This document shows positions 13,049-21,530 of a stretch of 64,000 nt of DNA, piece by piece. The notes under the pieces are model-generated. The model did not search any database. It was not told the DNA's origin and saw nothing but the letters and a program-made list of their open reading frames with translations. Source of the DNA: Humibacillus sp. DSM 29435 (GTDB taxonomy: Bacteria > Actinomycetota > Actinomycetes > Actinomycetales > Dermatophilaceae); NCBI RefSeq assembly GCF_001758225.1, contig NZ_MAST01000052.1, forward strand, positions 1 to 64,000, written 5' to 3'. Every line of letters begins with the position of its first letter. Position 1 is the first letter of the stretch. Position numbers and translations under genes: made by a program.

Positions 13049-14779
13049 TCAGCGCTGGGGTGGCTGGGGGAGCCGGGGGAGCTCAGTCAGACGTTCGAAC
13101 TCGGAACGGATCGACGTGAGGCGCTGCGTGGCCGCCTCCTGAGCGTGCGCCAACCGCTGCTTGGGACTTTGCTCTGGCGTCTCGATGGTCCCCACGGTCT
13201 CGATGACTTCGAGATACACCTTGACCTTCGGCTCGGTGCCGCTCGGGCGGACGATGACGCGCGACCGGTCAGCGAAGCGGTAGCGCAGCCCATCGGTAGG
13301 GGGCAGGCCACCGTCACCGCGCGCGAGGTCGTCGATCCCCTCGATGGCGACTCCGGCCAGGCTGCTCGGCTGCTGCGCGCGAAGCCTGCCCATGAGCACC
13401 TCGATCTGAGCCAGCTCGGACACCCGCACCGAGAACGAGTCGGTGAGGTGCACGCCGTGCGTGACCGACAGGTCGTCGAGCAGGTCGAGCAGCGTGGCGC
13501 CCTCGGCCTTGAGGCCGGCCGCCAGCTCGGCGAGCAGCAGGGCGGCGCTGACGCCGTCCTTGTCGCGCACGATCTCGGGAGCCACGCAGTAGCCGAGCGC
13601 CTCCTCGTAGCCGTAGCGCAGCCCGTCGACCCGGGCGATCCACTTGAAGCCGGTAAGGGTCTCCTCGTGCCGGATGCCGGCCGCCCGGGCGATCCCGGCC
13701 AGCATTCGGGAGCTGACGATCGAGCAGGCGAAGACGTCGTGCTCGCTCACGCCGCGCGACACGAGGTGAGCCCCCAGCAGGGTGCCCACCTCGTCACCTC
13801 GCAGCATCCGCCAGCCGTTCACTGCCGGGTCACGCACCGCCGCAGCGCACCGGTCTGCGTCGGGGTCGTTGGCGATGACGAGGTCGCAACCGACCTCGAC
13901 GGCCTTGGCGAGCGCCAGGTCGATGGCGCCCGGTTCCTCGGGGTTGGGGAAGGCCACCGTGGGGAAGTCGGGGTCGGGCACCGCCTGCTCGTCGACGACC
14001 ACCGGCGCGGCAAACCCCGCGCGGACGAAGGCGTCGTGCACGGTCGCGTGGCCCACCCCGTGCAGGCTCGTGTGCACCACCGACAGGTCGCGGGGTGAGT
14101 CGGGGTCGACGACGGAGACGACCGCGTCGAGGTAGGCGTCCTGCAGACCCTCGCCGAAGGTCTCCGCGCCATCGGCCGCTCGCGGCACGTCGGCCACCCG
14201 GTCGACCGCCGTGATGTGAGCGGCGATCAGGGCGTCGGCGGGAGGAACGATCTGGCTGCCGTCACCGAGGTACACCTTGTAGCCGTTGTCCTGCGGCGGG
14301 TTGTGGCTCGCGGTCACCATCACCCCGGCGTCGGCTCCGACGTGACGGATTGCGAAGGCGAGCACGGGCGTCGGCAGCGGCTGGGGCAGCAGCAGTGCCC
14401 GACCACCGGCGGCCACGACGACGGCAGCGGTGTCGCGCGCGAAGACGTCGGAGTTGTAGCGGGCGTCGTAGCCGATGACGACGACCGGGTGGGTGACCGC
14501 CACCTCGCGCTGCAGGTAGGCGGTCAGCCCGGCCGCCGCGCGGATCACCACGCTTCGGTTCATCCGGTTCGGGCCGGCGCCGATGGCACCACGCAGGCCG
14601 GCCGTGCCGAACTCCAGCGTTCCGCAGAACCGGTCGGCCAGGTCGTCGAGGGCCGCGGCGTCGCCCGCTTCCACACGAGCGAGCAGGTCGTCGATCTCGG
14701 TGCGCGTCGTCGGGTCGGGGTCGTCGTCACGCCACGCCAGCGCCGCGGCCTTCAGCTCGCCCCCTGCTGCAGTGCTCAC
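13049..14779 (-). CDS. phospho-sugar mutase (phosphopentomutase/phosphomannomutase type)
   Basis: 576 residues, alpha-D-phosphohexomutase superfamily, PGM2-like. Phosphoserine S158 is in TASHNP; the metal loop DPDADR and the sugar loop GEEAL-type (YEEALGY) are present, as is the phosphate-binding RPSGTEP near the C-terminus. The N-terminus EFGTAGLRG is typical of PGM2/phosphopentomutase forms. GTG chosen: GGAGG lies 8 nt upstream and the start overlaps the PNP stop. Coupled to PNP it most likely converts (deoxy)ribose-1-phosphate to the 5-phosphate, feeding DeoC. M. tuberculosis pmmB next to deoD is the same arrangement. Confidence 0.93.
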   Translation of the reverse strand: MSTAAGGELKAAALAWRDDDPDPTTRTEIDDLLARVEAGDAAALDDLADRFCGTLEFGTAGLRGAIGAGPNRMNRSVVIRAAAGLTAYLQREVAVTHPVVVIGYDARYNSDVFARDTAAVVVAAGGRALLLPQPLPTPVLAFAIRHVGADAGVMVTASHNPPQDNGYKVYLGDGSQIVPPADALIAAHITAVDRVADVPRAADGAETFGEGLQDAYLDAVVSVVDPDSPRDLSVVHTSLHGVGHATVHDAFVRAGFAAPVVVDEQAVPDPDFPTVAFPNPEEPGAIDLALAKAVEVGCDLVIANDPDADRCAAAVRDPAVNGWRMLRGDEVGTLLGAHLVSRGVSEHDVFACSIVSSRMLAGIARAAGIRHEETLTGFKWIARVDGLRYGYEEALGYCVAPEIVRDKDGVSAALLLAELAAGLKAEGATLLDLLDDLSVTHGVHLTDSFSVRVSELAQIEVLMGRLRAQQPSSLAGVAIEGIDDLARGDGGLPPTDGLRYRFADRSRVIVRPSGTEPKVKVYLEVIETVGTIETPEQSPKQRLAHAQEAATQRLTSIRSEFERLTELPRLPQPPQR

Positions 14780-15621
14780 CCGATCCTCCGTACGACGTCG
14801 GCGAGCAGGCGGCCGCACCGGTCGGCCGCGGCCCGGCCGGCCTCCAGCACCTCCGCGTGGCTGAGTGGCACGTCGGAGATGCCGGCCGCCAGGTTGGTGA
14901 CGAGCGAGATGCCGAGCACGTCGAGCCCGCACTGCCGGGCGGCGATGGCCTCGAGCGTGGTCGACATGCCGACCAGGTCGCCGCCGAGCACCTTGGCCAT
15001 GGCGACCTCGGCCGGGGTCTCGTAGTGGGGCCCGCGGAACTGCACGTAGACGCCTTCGTCGAGGTCGGGGTCGACCTCGCGAGCGATGGCGCGCAGGCGG
15101 GGGGTGTAGAGGTCGGTGAGGTCGACGAAGTTGGCCCCCTCGATCGGTGAGGTGGCGGTGAGGTTGAGGTGGTCACGGATGAGCACTGGCGTGCCTGGCG
15201 CCCACTCGGGGTTGAGGCCGCCGCAACCGTTGGTGAGCACGACCGTCGACACGCCTGCGGCCTTGGCCGTGCGGATGCCGTGCACGACCGCGCGCACGCC
15301 GCGACCCTCGTAGAAGTGGGTGCGGGTGCCGAAGACCAGCGCTCGTCGGCCGGTGTCGCCGATCTCGACCGAGCGCATCGTGCCGGAGTGTCCTTCGACC
15401 GCGGCCCGGTGGAAGCCGGGCACCTCGTCGTTGTCGATCGTCGCGACGGTCTCACCGATGAGGTCAGCGGCGCTGCCCCAGCCGGAGCCGAGCACGAGCG
15501 CGATGTCGTGGCGTTCGGCGCCGGTGCGCTCGGCGATCACGGCGGCGGCCGCGTCGGCCACGGCGAACGGGTCGGTGGACGGGTCGCTGAGGTCGCTGAG
15601 GTCACGGGGTGCGGTGGTCAC
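14776..15621 (-). CDS. purine nucleoside phosphorylase
   Basis: 281 residues; phosphorolysis of purine (deoxy)nucleosides to base plus (deoxy)ribose-1-phosphate. Trimeric-PNP hallmarks: VLGSGWG near residue 43, GHSGTM, THFYEGRG, LTNGCGGLNP, GPHYETPAEV and GMSTTLEAIAAR, followed by SLVTNLAAG with the base-contacting Asn. The GTG at 15621 has AGGAG touching it with no spacer, so ribosome loading by that site is unlikely; TAGGGT 6 nt upstream suits a leaderless message. A GTG about 20 codons in is an alternative start. First gene of PNP-mutase. Confidence 0.94.
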   Translation of the reverse strand: MTTAPRDLSDLSDPSTDPFAVADAAAAVIAERTGAERHDIALVLGSGWGSAADLIGETVATIDNDEVPGFHRAAVEGHSGTMRSVEIGDTGRRALVFGTRTHFYEGRGVRAVVHGIRTAKAAGVSTVVLTNGCGGLNPEWAPGTPVLIRDHLNLTATSPIEGANFVDLTDLYTPRLRAIAREVDPDLDEGVYVQFRGPHYETPAEVAMAKVLGGDLVGMSTTLEAIAARQCGLDVLGISLVTNLAAGISDVPLSHAEVLEAGRAAADRCGRLLADVVRRIG

Positions 15622-15627
15622 CTCCTG

Positions 15628-15633
15628 ACCCTA
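15628..15633 (-). promoter_or_regulatory. -10 box TAGGGT, leaderless start of the PNP gene
   Basis: On the minus strand TAGGGT, then CAGGAG (6 nt), then the GTG at 15621. Confidence 0.5.
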
Positions 15634-15695
15634 TCGAGCGGGCGAGGGACCGACCGGAGCGCTACCGGCGGCTCGGTCGGTGGTTGGATGGATCG

Positions 15696-17099
15696 GTGAT
15701 CACCCGTGAGACCTCTGTCGTCATCGTCGGTGGCGGCCCGGCCGGCTACGAGGCCGCGCTCGTCGCTGCCCAGCTGGGAGCGCACGTGACGGTCGTCGAG
15801 AAGGACGGCCTGGGCGGTGCTGCGGTGCTCACCGACTGCGTCCCGAGCAAGGCCCTCATCGCGACGGCCGACCACATGTCCGACATCGGCGTCGCCGAGC
15901 GGCTCGGGGTGCGGCTGCACGACCGTGCGGGCGGCCCGGTCTCGGGGGCCATCGCTTCGCCGCACACCGTGAACGGCCGCATCCTGGCGCTGGCCGCCGC
16001 GCAGAGCGCCGACATCCAGGTCGGTCTCGAACGCGCCGGCGTCACCTTCCTCAAGGGTGTCGCACACGTCGTCGACGGACACTGCGTGCGGGCCACGACC
16101 GCTGACGGGCAGGCGCACGACCTGCGGGCCGACGTCATGCTCATCGCGACGGGCGCCAGCCCCAGGGTGATGCCCAGCGCGGTGCCCGACGGTGAGCGGA
16201 TCCTCACCTGGCAGCAGATCTACGACCTCGACGAGCTGCCCGAGCGGATGATCGTGATCGGCTCCGGGGTCACCGGTGCCGAGCTCGCCCAGGCGTTCCT
16301 CGGGCTGGGGTCGGAGGTCGTGCTCGTCTCCTCCCGTGACCGGGTGCTGCCGGGGGAGGACGCCGATGCGGCCACCGTGATCGAGGACGTCTTCCGCAAG
16401 CGGGGGATGGAGGTGCTCGGCCGGTCGAGGGCCGCAGGGGTGGAGCGCACCGACACCGGGGTGCTGGTCACTCTGGTCGACGGGCGAACCGTCGAGGGCA
16501 CGCATGCGCTGCTCGCCGTCGGCTCGGTGCCCAACACGTCGGGTCTGGGCCTTGAAGAGGTCGGGGTCGAGCTCTCGGAGTCGGGTCACGTGCAGGTCGA
16601 CCGGGTTTCGCGCACGAGTGTGACCGGCATCTACGCGGCCGGTGACTGCACCGGCGTGCTGCCGTTGGCCTCGGTGGCCGCGATGCAGGGCCGTATCGCG
16701 ATGTGGCACGCCCTCGGCGACGCCGTGGCGCCCCTCAACGTCACCGGCGTGGCGGCCAACATCTTCACCGAGCCGGAGATCGCCACGGTCGGGCTCGGGC
16801 AGATCGCGGCCGACGAGTCGCCCGAGGTGGAGTCGATCATGCTTCCCCTGGCCCGCAACCCGCGCGCCAAGATGCAGGGCATCACCGACGGCTTCGTCAA
16901 GCTCTTCTGCCGCCGGGACTTCGGCACGGTGCTGGGCGGCGTCGTGGTCGCGCCCAAGGCCTCTGAGCTGATCTTTCCGGTGGCGCTGGCGGTGCAGCAC
17001 CGGCTGAGCGTCGACCAGGTGGCGAGCACCATCACGGTGTATCCGTCGCTCTCGGGCTCTATCGCCGAGGCGGCTCGTCAGCTGCACCAGTCCGAGTAG
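15696..17099 (+). CDS. lpdA: LpdA-type NAD(P)H-quinone dehydrogenase (one-cysteine flavoprotein)
   Basis: 467 residues, FAD/NAD-linked disulfide reductase fold: GGGPAGYEAA near residue 12 (FAD), VIGSGVTGAELAQ (NAD), IYAAGDCTG and a C-terminal dimer domain. The redox CxxxxC is broken: GGAAVLTDCVPSK has Ala43 in place of the first Cys and keeps C48. The C-terminal catalytic His-Glu pair is not seen either. M. tuberculosis LpdA (Rv3303c) has the same loss and was characterised as a quinone reductase, so this is not a dihydrolipoamide dehydrogenase. Start GTG at 15696; the upstream ORF extension lies in the PNP promoter. Confidence 0.9.
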   Translation: MITRETSVVIVGGGPAGYEAALVAAQLGAHVTVVEKDGLGGAAVLTDCVPSKALIATADHMSDIGVAERLGVRLHDRAGGPVSGAIASPHTVNGRILALAAAQSADIQVGLERAGVTFLKGVAHVVDGHCVRATTADGQAHDLRADVMLIATGASPRVMPSAVPDGERILTWQQIYDLDELPERMIVIGSGVTGAELAQAFLGLGSEVVLVSSRDRVLPGEDADAATVIEDVFRKRGMEVLGRSRAAGVERTDTGVLVTLVDGRTVEGTHALLAVGSVPNTSGLGLEEVGVELSESGHVQVDRVSRTSVTGIYAAGDCTGVLPLASVAAMQGRIAMWHALGDAVAPLNVTGVAANIFTEPEIATVGLGQIAADESPEVESIMLPLARNPRAKMQGITDGFVKLFCRRDFGTVLGGVVVAPKASELIFPVALAVQHRLSVDQVASTITVYPSLSGSIAEAARQLHQSE

Positions 17100-17103
17100 C
17101 CGA

Positions 17104-17391
17104 TCAGGCCGGCCGGTCCTCACCCGGGGGCGCCGGCGGCGGCTGGGTCGGGTTGGCGACGGGGGGAGAGTCTTGCTCCGGCCCACCTGGGCTGAGCTCG
17201 TCGTCGCCGTGCAGCTCCTCCTGAGTCAGCAGCCCCTCCTGCGCCCAGCGTTCGCGGCGGCGGCGCCGGGCCACCTCGCGGACCTTCTTCTGCACCGGGT
17301 AGAAGATGACCGCCACCACGAGCAGGGTGATCAGCCCCTGAACGGGGAAACCACGTCCTGGCCCGGTCTCGGTGATGAGAGTGATGAACAC
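17104..17391 (-). CDS. small single-pass membrane protein
   Basis: 95 residues. A hydrophobic helix at about residues 17-33 (VQGLITLLVVAVIFYPV) is followed by a basic cytoplasmic stretch (KKVREVARRRRRERW) and an acidic, Pro-rich tail. No known domain is recognised. The GTG start has CACACT 6 nt upstream (17398-17403). It sits 12 nt downstream of accA3 on the same strand, so it may also be read from that transcript. Function unknown. Confidence 0.72.
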   Translation of the reverse strand: MFITLITETGPGRGFPVQGLITLLVVAVIFYPVQKKVREVARRRRRERWAQEGLLTQEELHGDDELSPGGPEQDSPPVANPTQPPPAPPGEDRPA

Positions 17392-17397
17392 CGCTGA

Positions 17398-17403
17398 AGT
17401 GTG
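17398..17403 (-). promoter_or_regulatory. -10-like CACACT before the small membrane protein gene
   Basis: Minus strand CACACT, then TCAGCG (6 nt), then the GTG at 17391. It falls directly after the accA3 stop. Confidence 0.3.
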
Positions 17404-19209
17404 TCAGAGCCCCGGCTGGCCCGGCTCGTCCGACGCGTCGCTGATCTCGGCGAGCACGGTTCCCGAGGTGACCGTGGCTCCCACGGTCGCGGAGAGCGCA
17501 GTGACGACCCCGGCCTTGTGGGCGTTGATCGGCTGCTCCATCTTCATGGCCTCGAGCACGACGACGAGATCGCCGGCAGCCACGGTGGCGCCCTCCTCGA
17601 CGGCCACCTTGACGATGGTGCCCTGCATCGGGGCCGTGAGGGAGTCGCCGGATGCCGCCGCCCCCCCTCTGCTGCCCGAGCCTCGCTTGGGTGCCTTCTT
17701 CCGAGCGCCGTGGCCGGCGGCGGGACCACCCAGGGCCAGGTCGTCGGGGAGGCTGACCTCCATGCGCTTGCCGTCGACCTCCACGACCACCACCCGCCGG
17801 GCCGCGCCGTGCTCATCGTCGGACCCGGTCTGGCCGGCGTACGGCTCGATGGTGTTGTCGAACTCGGTCTCGATCCACCGGGTGTGAATCGTGAAGGGGG
17901 CATCGCCGTCAGGCGCGAACGCCGGGTCGTTGACGACCGCCCGGTGGAACGGCAGCACCGTCGGCATGCCGTCGACCTCGAACTCGGACAGTGCCCGCCG
18001 CGACCGTTCGATGGCCTCCTGGCGGGTGCGGCCGGTGACGATGAGCTTGGCCAGCATCGAGTCGAAGGCCCCGGCGATGACGTCACCCTCGACGACGCCG
18101 GAGTCGACACGCACGCCCGGACCCGAGGGTGGGCGGTAGGTCGTGACCGTGCCCGGCGCCGGGAGGAAGCCGCGGCCGGCATCCTCACCGTTGATGCGGA
18201 ACTCGATGGAGTGGGCGTGCGGCGTCGGGTCGTCGAAGTCGAGGGCCTCGCCGTTCGCGATGCGGAACTGCTCTCGCACGAGGTCGATGCCCGTGACCTC
18301 CTCGCTCACCGGGTGCTCCACCTGGAGTCGGGTGTTGACCTCGAGGAAGCTGATGTCGCCGGCCGGGCCGATGAGGAACTCGCAGGTGCCGGCGCTGACG
18401 TAGCCGGCCTCCTTCAGGATGGCCTTGCTGGCTCGGAGCAGCTCGGTGTGCTGTTCGTCGGTGAGGAACGGCGCCGGGGCCTCTTCGACGAGCTTCTGGT
18501 TGCGGCGCTGCAGCGAGCAGTCGCGGGTCGAGACGACCACGACGTTGCCGTGCTCGTCGGCCAGGCACTGGGTCTCGACGTGGCGCGGGTGGTCGAGAAA
18601 CCGTTCGACGAAACACTCGCCGCGGCCGAAGGCGGAGACCGCCTCTCGCACGGCCGACTCGAACAGCTCGGGGATCTCCTCCATCGAGCGGGCGACCTTG
18701 AGGCCGCGGCCGCCACCTCCGTAGGCCGCCTTGATCGCCACCGGCAGCCCGTGCTCCTCGGCGAAGGCGATGACCTCGTCAGGGCCCTCGACCGGGTTGG
18801 CCGTTCCGGGCACCAGCGGTGCGCCCGCCTTGAGGGCGATGTGGCGCGCCTTGACCTTGTCGCCGAGGGTGTCGATGGCGACCGGGCCGGGCCCGATCCA
18901 GGTGAGGCCGGCGTCGATGACGGCCTGGGCGAACGCGGCGTTCTCGGCGAGGAAGCCGTAGCCGGGGTGTACCGCGTCGGCGCCTGCCCTGACCGCCACC
19001 TCGATGAGCTTGTCGGCGAGCAGGTAGCTGTCGCCCGGAGTGGAACCGCCCAGGGCGTAGGCCTCGTCGGCGACCTTGACGTGCAGGGCGTCACGGTCGG
19101 GTTCGGCGTAGACGGCGACCGAGGCGATGGCGCTGTCGCGGCAGGCGCGAGCGATGCGCACCGCGATCTCGCCGCGGTTGGCGATCAGAACCTTGCTGAT
19201 GGGTGCCAT
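17404..19209 (-). CDS. accA3: acyl-CoA carboxylase alpha subunit (biotin carboxylase + BCCP)
   Basis: 601 residues. Residues 1-450 are biotin carboxylase ([14 protein letters not shown] start, [11 protein letters not shown], the ATP-grasp glycine loop [40 protein letters not shown]). The C-terminal 70 residues are a biotin carrier domain with biotinyl K556 in EAMKMEQ. This is the shared alpha subunit of actinobacterial acetyl/propionyl-CoA carboxylases; AccD and AccE partners lie at 30.7-32.6 kb and BirA at 32.6 kb. The ATG at 19209 gives the canonical N-terminus and has TAGGCT 7 nt upstream. Confidence 0.96.
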   Translation of the reverse strand: MAPISKVLIANRGEIAVRIARACRDSAIASVAVYAEPDRDALHVKVADEAYALGGSTPGDSYLLADKLIEVAVRAGADAVHPGYGFLAENAAFAQAVIDAGLTWIGPGPVAIDTLGDKVKARHIALKAGAPLVPGTANPVEGPDEVIAFAEEHGLPVAIKAAYGGGGRGLKVARSMEEIPELFESAVREAVSAFGRGECFVERFLDHPRHVETQCLADEHGNVVVVSTRDCSLQRRNQKLVEEAPAPFLTDEQHTELLRASKAILKEAGYVSAGTCEFLIGPAGDISFLEVNTRLQVEHPVSEEVTGIDLVREQFRIANGEALDFDDPTPHAHSIEFRINGEDAGRGFLPAPGTVTTYRPPSGPGVRVDSGVVEGDVIAGAFDSMLAKLIVTGRTRQEAIERSRRALSEFEVDGMPTVLPFHRAVVNDPAFAPDGDAPFTIHTRWIETEFDNTIEPYAGQTGSDDEHGAARRVVVVEVDGKRMEVSLPDDLALGGPAAGHGARKKAPKRGSGSRGGAAASGDSLTAPMQGTIVKVAVEEGATVAAGDLVVVLEAMKMEQPINAHKAGVVTALSATVGATVTSGTVLAEISDASDEPGQPGL

Positions 19210-19216
19210 GGATCGG

Positions 19217-19222
19217 AGCCTA
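19217..19222 (-). promoter_or_regulatory. -10 box TAGGCT, leaderless start of accA3
   Basis: Minus strand TAGGCT, then CCGATCC (7 nt), then the ATG at 19209. It sits back to back with the aldo/keto reductase promoter. Confidence 0.55.
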
Positions 19223-19234
19223 GCGTCAGGTCGA

Positions 19235-19240
19235 TAGCGT
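19235..19240 (+). promoter_or_regulatory. -10 box TAGCGT, leaderless start of the aldo/keto reductase gene
   Basis: TAGCGT, then TGGAGC (6 nt), then the ATG at 19247. GGAG is present but only 1-2 nt from the ATG. Confidence 0.5.
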
Positions 19241-19246
19241 TGGAGC

Positions 19247-20098
19247 ATGACCTCGACCACGCCCGACCATCTCCCGTCCGTCTCGCTCGGGCACGCCTCC
19301 GAGCCTGGCCTTCGCGTGCCCCAGCTGGGCTTCGGGGTGTGGGAGGTTCCGGACTCCGAGGTCGGAGCGGCGCTGGCCCGTGCCCTCGAGGTGGGGTACC
19401 GACACGTCGACACCGCCCGGATCTACGGCAACGAGGCTGGTGTCGGGCGCGTGCTGGCCACCACCGACGTGGCCCGCGACGACCTGTTCGTGACCACCAA
19501 GCTGTGGAACGACGACCACGCGAACGCCCGGGAGGCTTTCGACTCGTCGGTCGCGCGGCTCGGCGTCGACGTGCTCGACCTCTATCTCATTCACTGGCCG
19601 GCGCCGGGGCAGGACACCTTCGTGCAGGCCTGGACGACCATGCTCGAGCTGCACCGGGAGGGGCGGGTGCGTTCGGTCGGAGTCTGCAACTTCCAGCCGG
19701 CACATCTGCAGAGACTTCTCGACGAGACCGGCGTGCTGCCATCGATCAACCAGATCGAGCTGAGCCCCTATCTGCAGCAGCGCGAGCTGCGCGCCTTCCA
19801 CGCCGAGCACGACATCGTCACCGAGGCCTGGAGCCCGCTCGCCGTTCGCGCCGGCCTGCTCGATGACCCGGTGCTGGCCCAGATCGCTGCCTCGCACGGG
19901 GTGAGCCCGGCTCAGGTGGTGCTGCGATGGCACCTCGAGCTGGGCAACGTGGTGCTGACCCGGTCGGTGACGCCGTCGAGGATCAGCGACAACTTCGACA
20001 TCTTCGGCTTTCAGCTGGCCGCCGGCGACCACGAGGCGCTCGGGTCTCTGGATCGAGGCCGGCGCACCGGGCCCGACCCCGACCGGTTCTGGGCCTGA
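19247..20098 (+). CDS. aldo/keto reductase
   Basis: 283 residues, a TIM-barrel NADPH-dependent oxidoreductase. The catalytic tetrad is complete: D55 and Y60 ([11 protein letters not shown]), K85 (VTTKLW) and H116 (LIHWPAP). SVGVCNFQP and [11 protein letters not shown] are family signatures. The C-terminal cofactor segment ([16 protein letters not shown]) has the usual Arg but Thr-Arg-Ser in place of the common P-K-S. Its sequence resembles the 2,5-diketo-D-gluconate reductase group, but the substrate cannot be told. It is transcribed alone, divergently from accA3. Confidence 0.92.
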   Translation: MTSTTPDHLPSVSLGHASEPGLRVPQLGFGVWEVPDSEVGAALARALEVGYRHVDTARIYGNEAGVGRVLATTDVARDDLFVTTKLWNDDHANAREAFDSSVARLGVDVLDLYLIHWPAPGQDTFVQAWTTMLELHREGRVRSVGVCNFQPAHLQRLLDETGVLPSINQIELSPYLQQRELRAFHAEHDIVTEAWSPLAVRAGLLDDPVLAQIAASHGVSPAQVVLRWHLELGNVVLTRSVTPSRISDNFDIFGFQLAAGDHEALGSLDRGRRTGPDPDRFWA

Positions 20099-20103
20099 GC
20101 CGA

Positions 20104-20109
20104 TAACCT
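20104..20109 (+). promoter_or_regulatory. -10 box TAACCT, leaderless start of the DUF3806-like gene
   Basis: TAACCT, then CTCGGTC (7 nt), then the ATG at 20117. Confidence 0.5.
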
Positions 20110-20116
20110 CTCGGTC

Positions 20117-20620
20117 ATGGCCTGGTTCTCGAAGAAGGGCAAGGACGACGGCGAGCCATCCTCAGACGTCGTGGCGCTGGAGGGCGATGACTCGCTCGTC
20201 GCCGAGGGGCACACCGGTCGGCCGGTGTCGAGGCCCCTCGAACCAGCCGAGCGGGCCCGCATCGAGGCGGCATCCGGTCGGCTGGCTGCGCTGGCCGTCG
20301 ACGTCGACGACCTCCATTCCATCGGCGCCGCCTACGACACTGCGTTCCAGGGCTGGCAGAACGACCCGGGCTCGGTCGACTCTGGTGAGCTCGTAGAGCT
20401 GTACGGCGTGGCCATCGGAGAGCACCTGGCGCGTCACAGCGCCCGCCAGTGGGCCGTGGTGACCGATGTGTTCGGCACCGACCTCGGACTGGTGGCGGCG
20501 CGAGCAGAGACGGTGATCGTGCCGCACAACATCGTCAGCGCCCGGTGGATGCGTGGTGAACGCGGCTGGATTCCCGGCGTCGTGTCGCACCTGGTGGCGC
20601 TGCAGACTCGGGATCGATGA
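20117..20620 (+). CDS. DUF3806-like hypothetical protein
   Basis: A soluble 167-residue protein. The N-terminus is charged (WFSKKGKDDGE), then comes a compact alpha/beta domain beginning near residue 42. The segment from GEHLARHSARQWAVVTD through VPHNIVSARWMRGERGW recalls the DUF3806 family, which I name from memory. No catalytic residues are evident. It is a lone gene between the aldo/keto reductase and kynA. Confidence 0.75.
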   Translation: MAWFSKKGKDDGEPSSDVVALEGDDSLVAEGHTGRPVSRPLEPAERARIEAASGRLAALAVDVDDLHSIGAAYDTAFQGWQNDPGSVDSGELVELYGVAIGEHLARHSARQWAVVTDVFGTDLGLVAARAETVIVPHNIVSARWMRGERGWIPGVVSHLVALQTRDR

Positions 20621-20653
20621 CCGAAGCAGCCGAAGGGCGGAGCAACCCGCGCC

Positions 20654-20659
20654 TAGGAT
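20654..20659 (+). promoter_or_regulatory. -10 box TAGGAT, leaderless start of kynA
   Basis: TAGGAT, then CGCGGG (6 nt), then the ATG at 20666. Confidence 0.55.
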
Positions 20660-20665
20660 CGCGGG

Positions 20666-21523
20666 ATGGACAGTGACGAGCACCGTAGCCGCCGCGATCT
20701 CGAGGAGGGAATCGAGCGCGACTTCACGCGCAAGATGTCCTACGGAGACTACCTTCAGCTCGACCGACTGCTGAGCGCCCAACACCCCCGCAGCAACCCG
20801 CCGCAGCACGACGAGCTGCTTTTCATCATCCAGCACCAGACGTCCGAGCTCTGGCTGAAGCTGCTGATCCATGAGCTCCGTTCGGCCCGGAGCCTGCTGG
20901 CCAACGACGAGCTGGGCCCGGCGTTGAAGCGGCTGGCCCGCATCAAGCACATCCAGCACAGCCTCACCGACCAGTGGTCGGTGCTGGCCACCCTGACGCC
21001 GAGCGAGTACGCGCAGATCCGGCCCTTCCTCGCCGCGAGCTCGGGGTTTCAGTCCGCGCAGTACCGCGAGGTCGAGTTTCTGCTCGGGAACAAGAACGCC
21101 GACATGGTCGACGTCTTCACCCACGACGAACAGGCTCGAGGTGAGCTGCAGCAGCTGCTGGTCGAACGCAGCCTCTACGACGAGTTCATCGCCTATCTCT
21201 CGCGGCGCGGGTACGCCGTGCCCGCACCGGCTCTCGAGCGTGACTGGAGCCAGCCCTACCGAGCTGTCGACGGCCTCGTCGACGTTTTCGCGGGTGTGTA
21301 CGCGCAGCCCGCCCAGCACTGGGGCGTCTACGAGGCCTGCGAGGAGCTCGTCGACGTGGAGGACAACTTCCAGCAGTGGCGCTTCCGGCACCTTCAGGTC
21401 GTGCAGCGCACCATCGGCCATAAGGTGGGAACGGGCGGGTCGAGCGGCGTCGACTTCCTGCGGCGCGCGCTCGACCTGACGTTCTTCCCCGAGCTGTACG
21501 AGGTGCGCACCCGCATCGGATGA
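20666..21523 (+). CDS. kynA: tryptophan 2,3-dioxygenase
   Basis: 285 residues, the usual bacterial length. A heme enzyme opening the indole ring of L-Trp to N-formylkynurenine, the first step of the kynurenine route. Signatures: MSYGDYLQLDRLL, the substrate-side FIIQHQTSELWLKLL, SGFQSAQYREVEF, and near the C-terminus the heme-ligand region TIGHKVGTGGSSGVDFL. No kynurenine formamidase or kynureninase gene is nearby, so the rest of the pathway is elsewhere or absent. Start with TAGGAT 6 nt upstream. Confidence 0.95.
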   Translation: MDSDEHRSRRDLEEGIERDFTRKMSYGDYLQLDRLLSAQHPRSNPPQHDELLFIIQHQTSELWLKLLIHELRSARSLLANDELGPALKRLARIKHIQHSLTDQWSVLATLTPSEYAQIRPFLAASSGFQSAQYREVEFLLGNKNADMVDVFTHDEQARGELQQLLVERSLYDEFIAYLSRRGYAVPAPALERDWSQPYRAVDGLVDVFAGVYAQPAQHWGVYEACEELVDVEDNFQQWRFRHLQVVQRTIGHKVGTGGSSGVDFLRRALDLTFFPELYEVRTRIG

Positions 21524-21530
21524 CGCCCCG

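Noticed and set aside
17404-19413. Longer accA3 start at 19413
   Set aside because: The added residues run into the opposite aldo/keto reductase gene; the canonical N-terminus begins at 19209 with a matching -10 box.
17401-19866. An 821-codon plus-strand ORF antisense to accA3
   Set aside because: Shadow of a verified biotin carboxylase gene; no recognisable domain.
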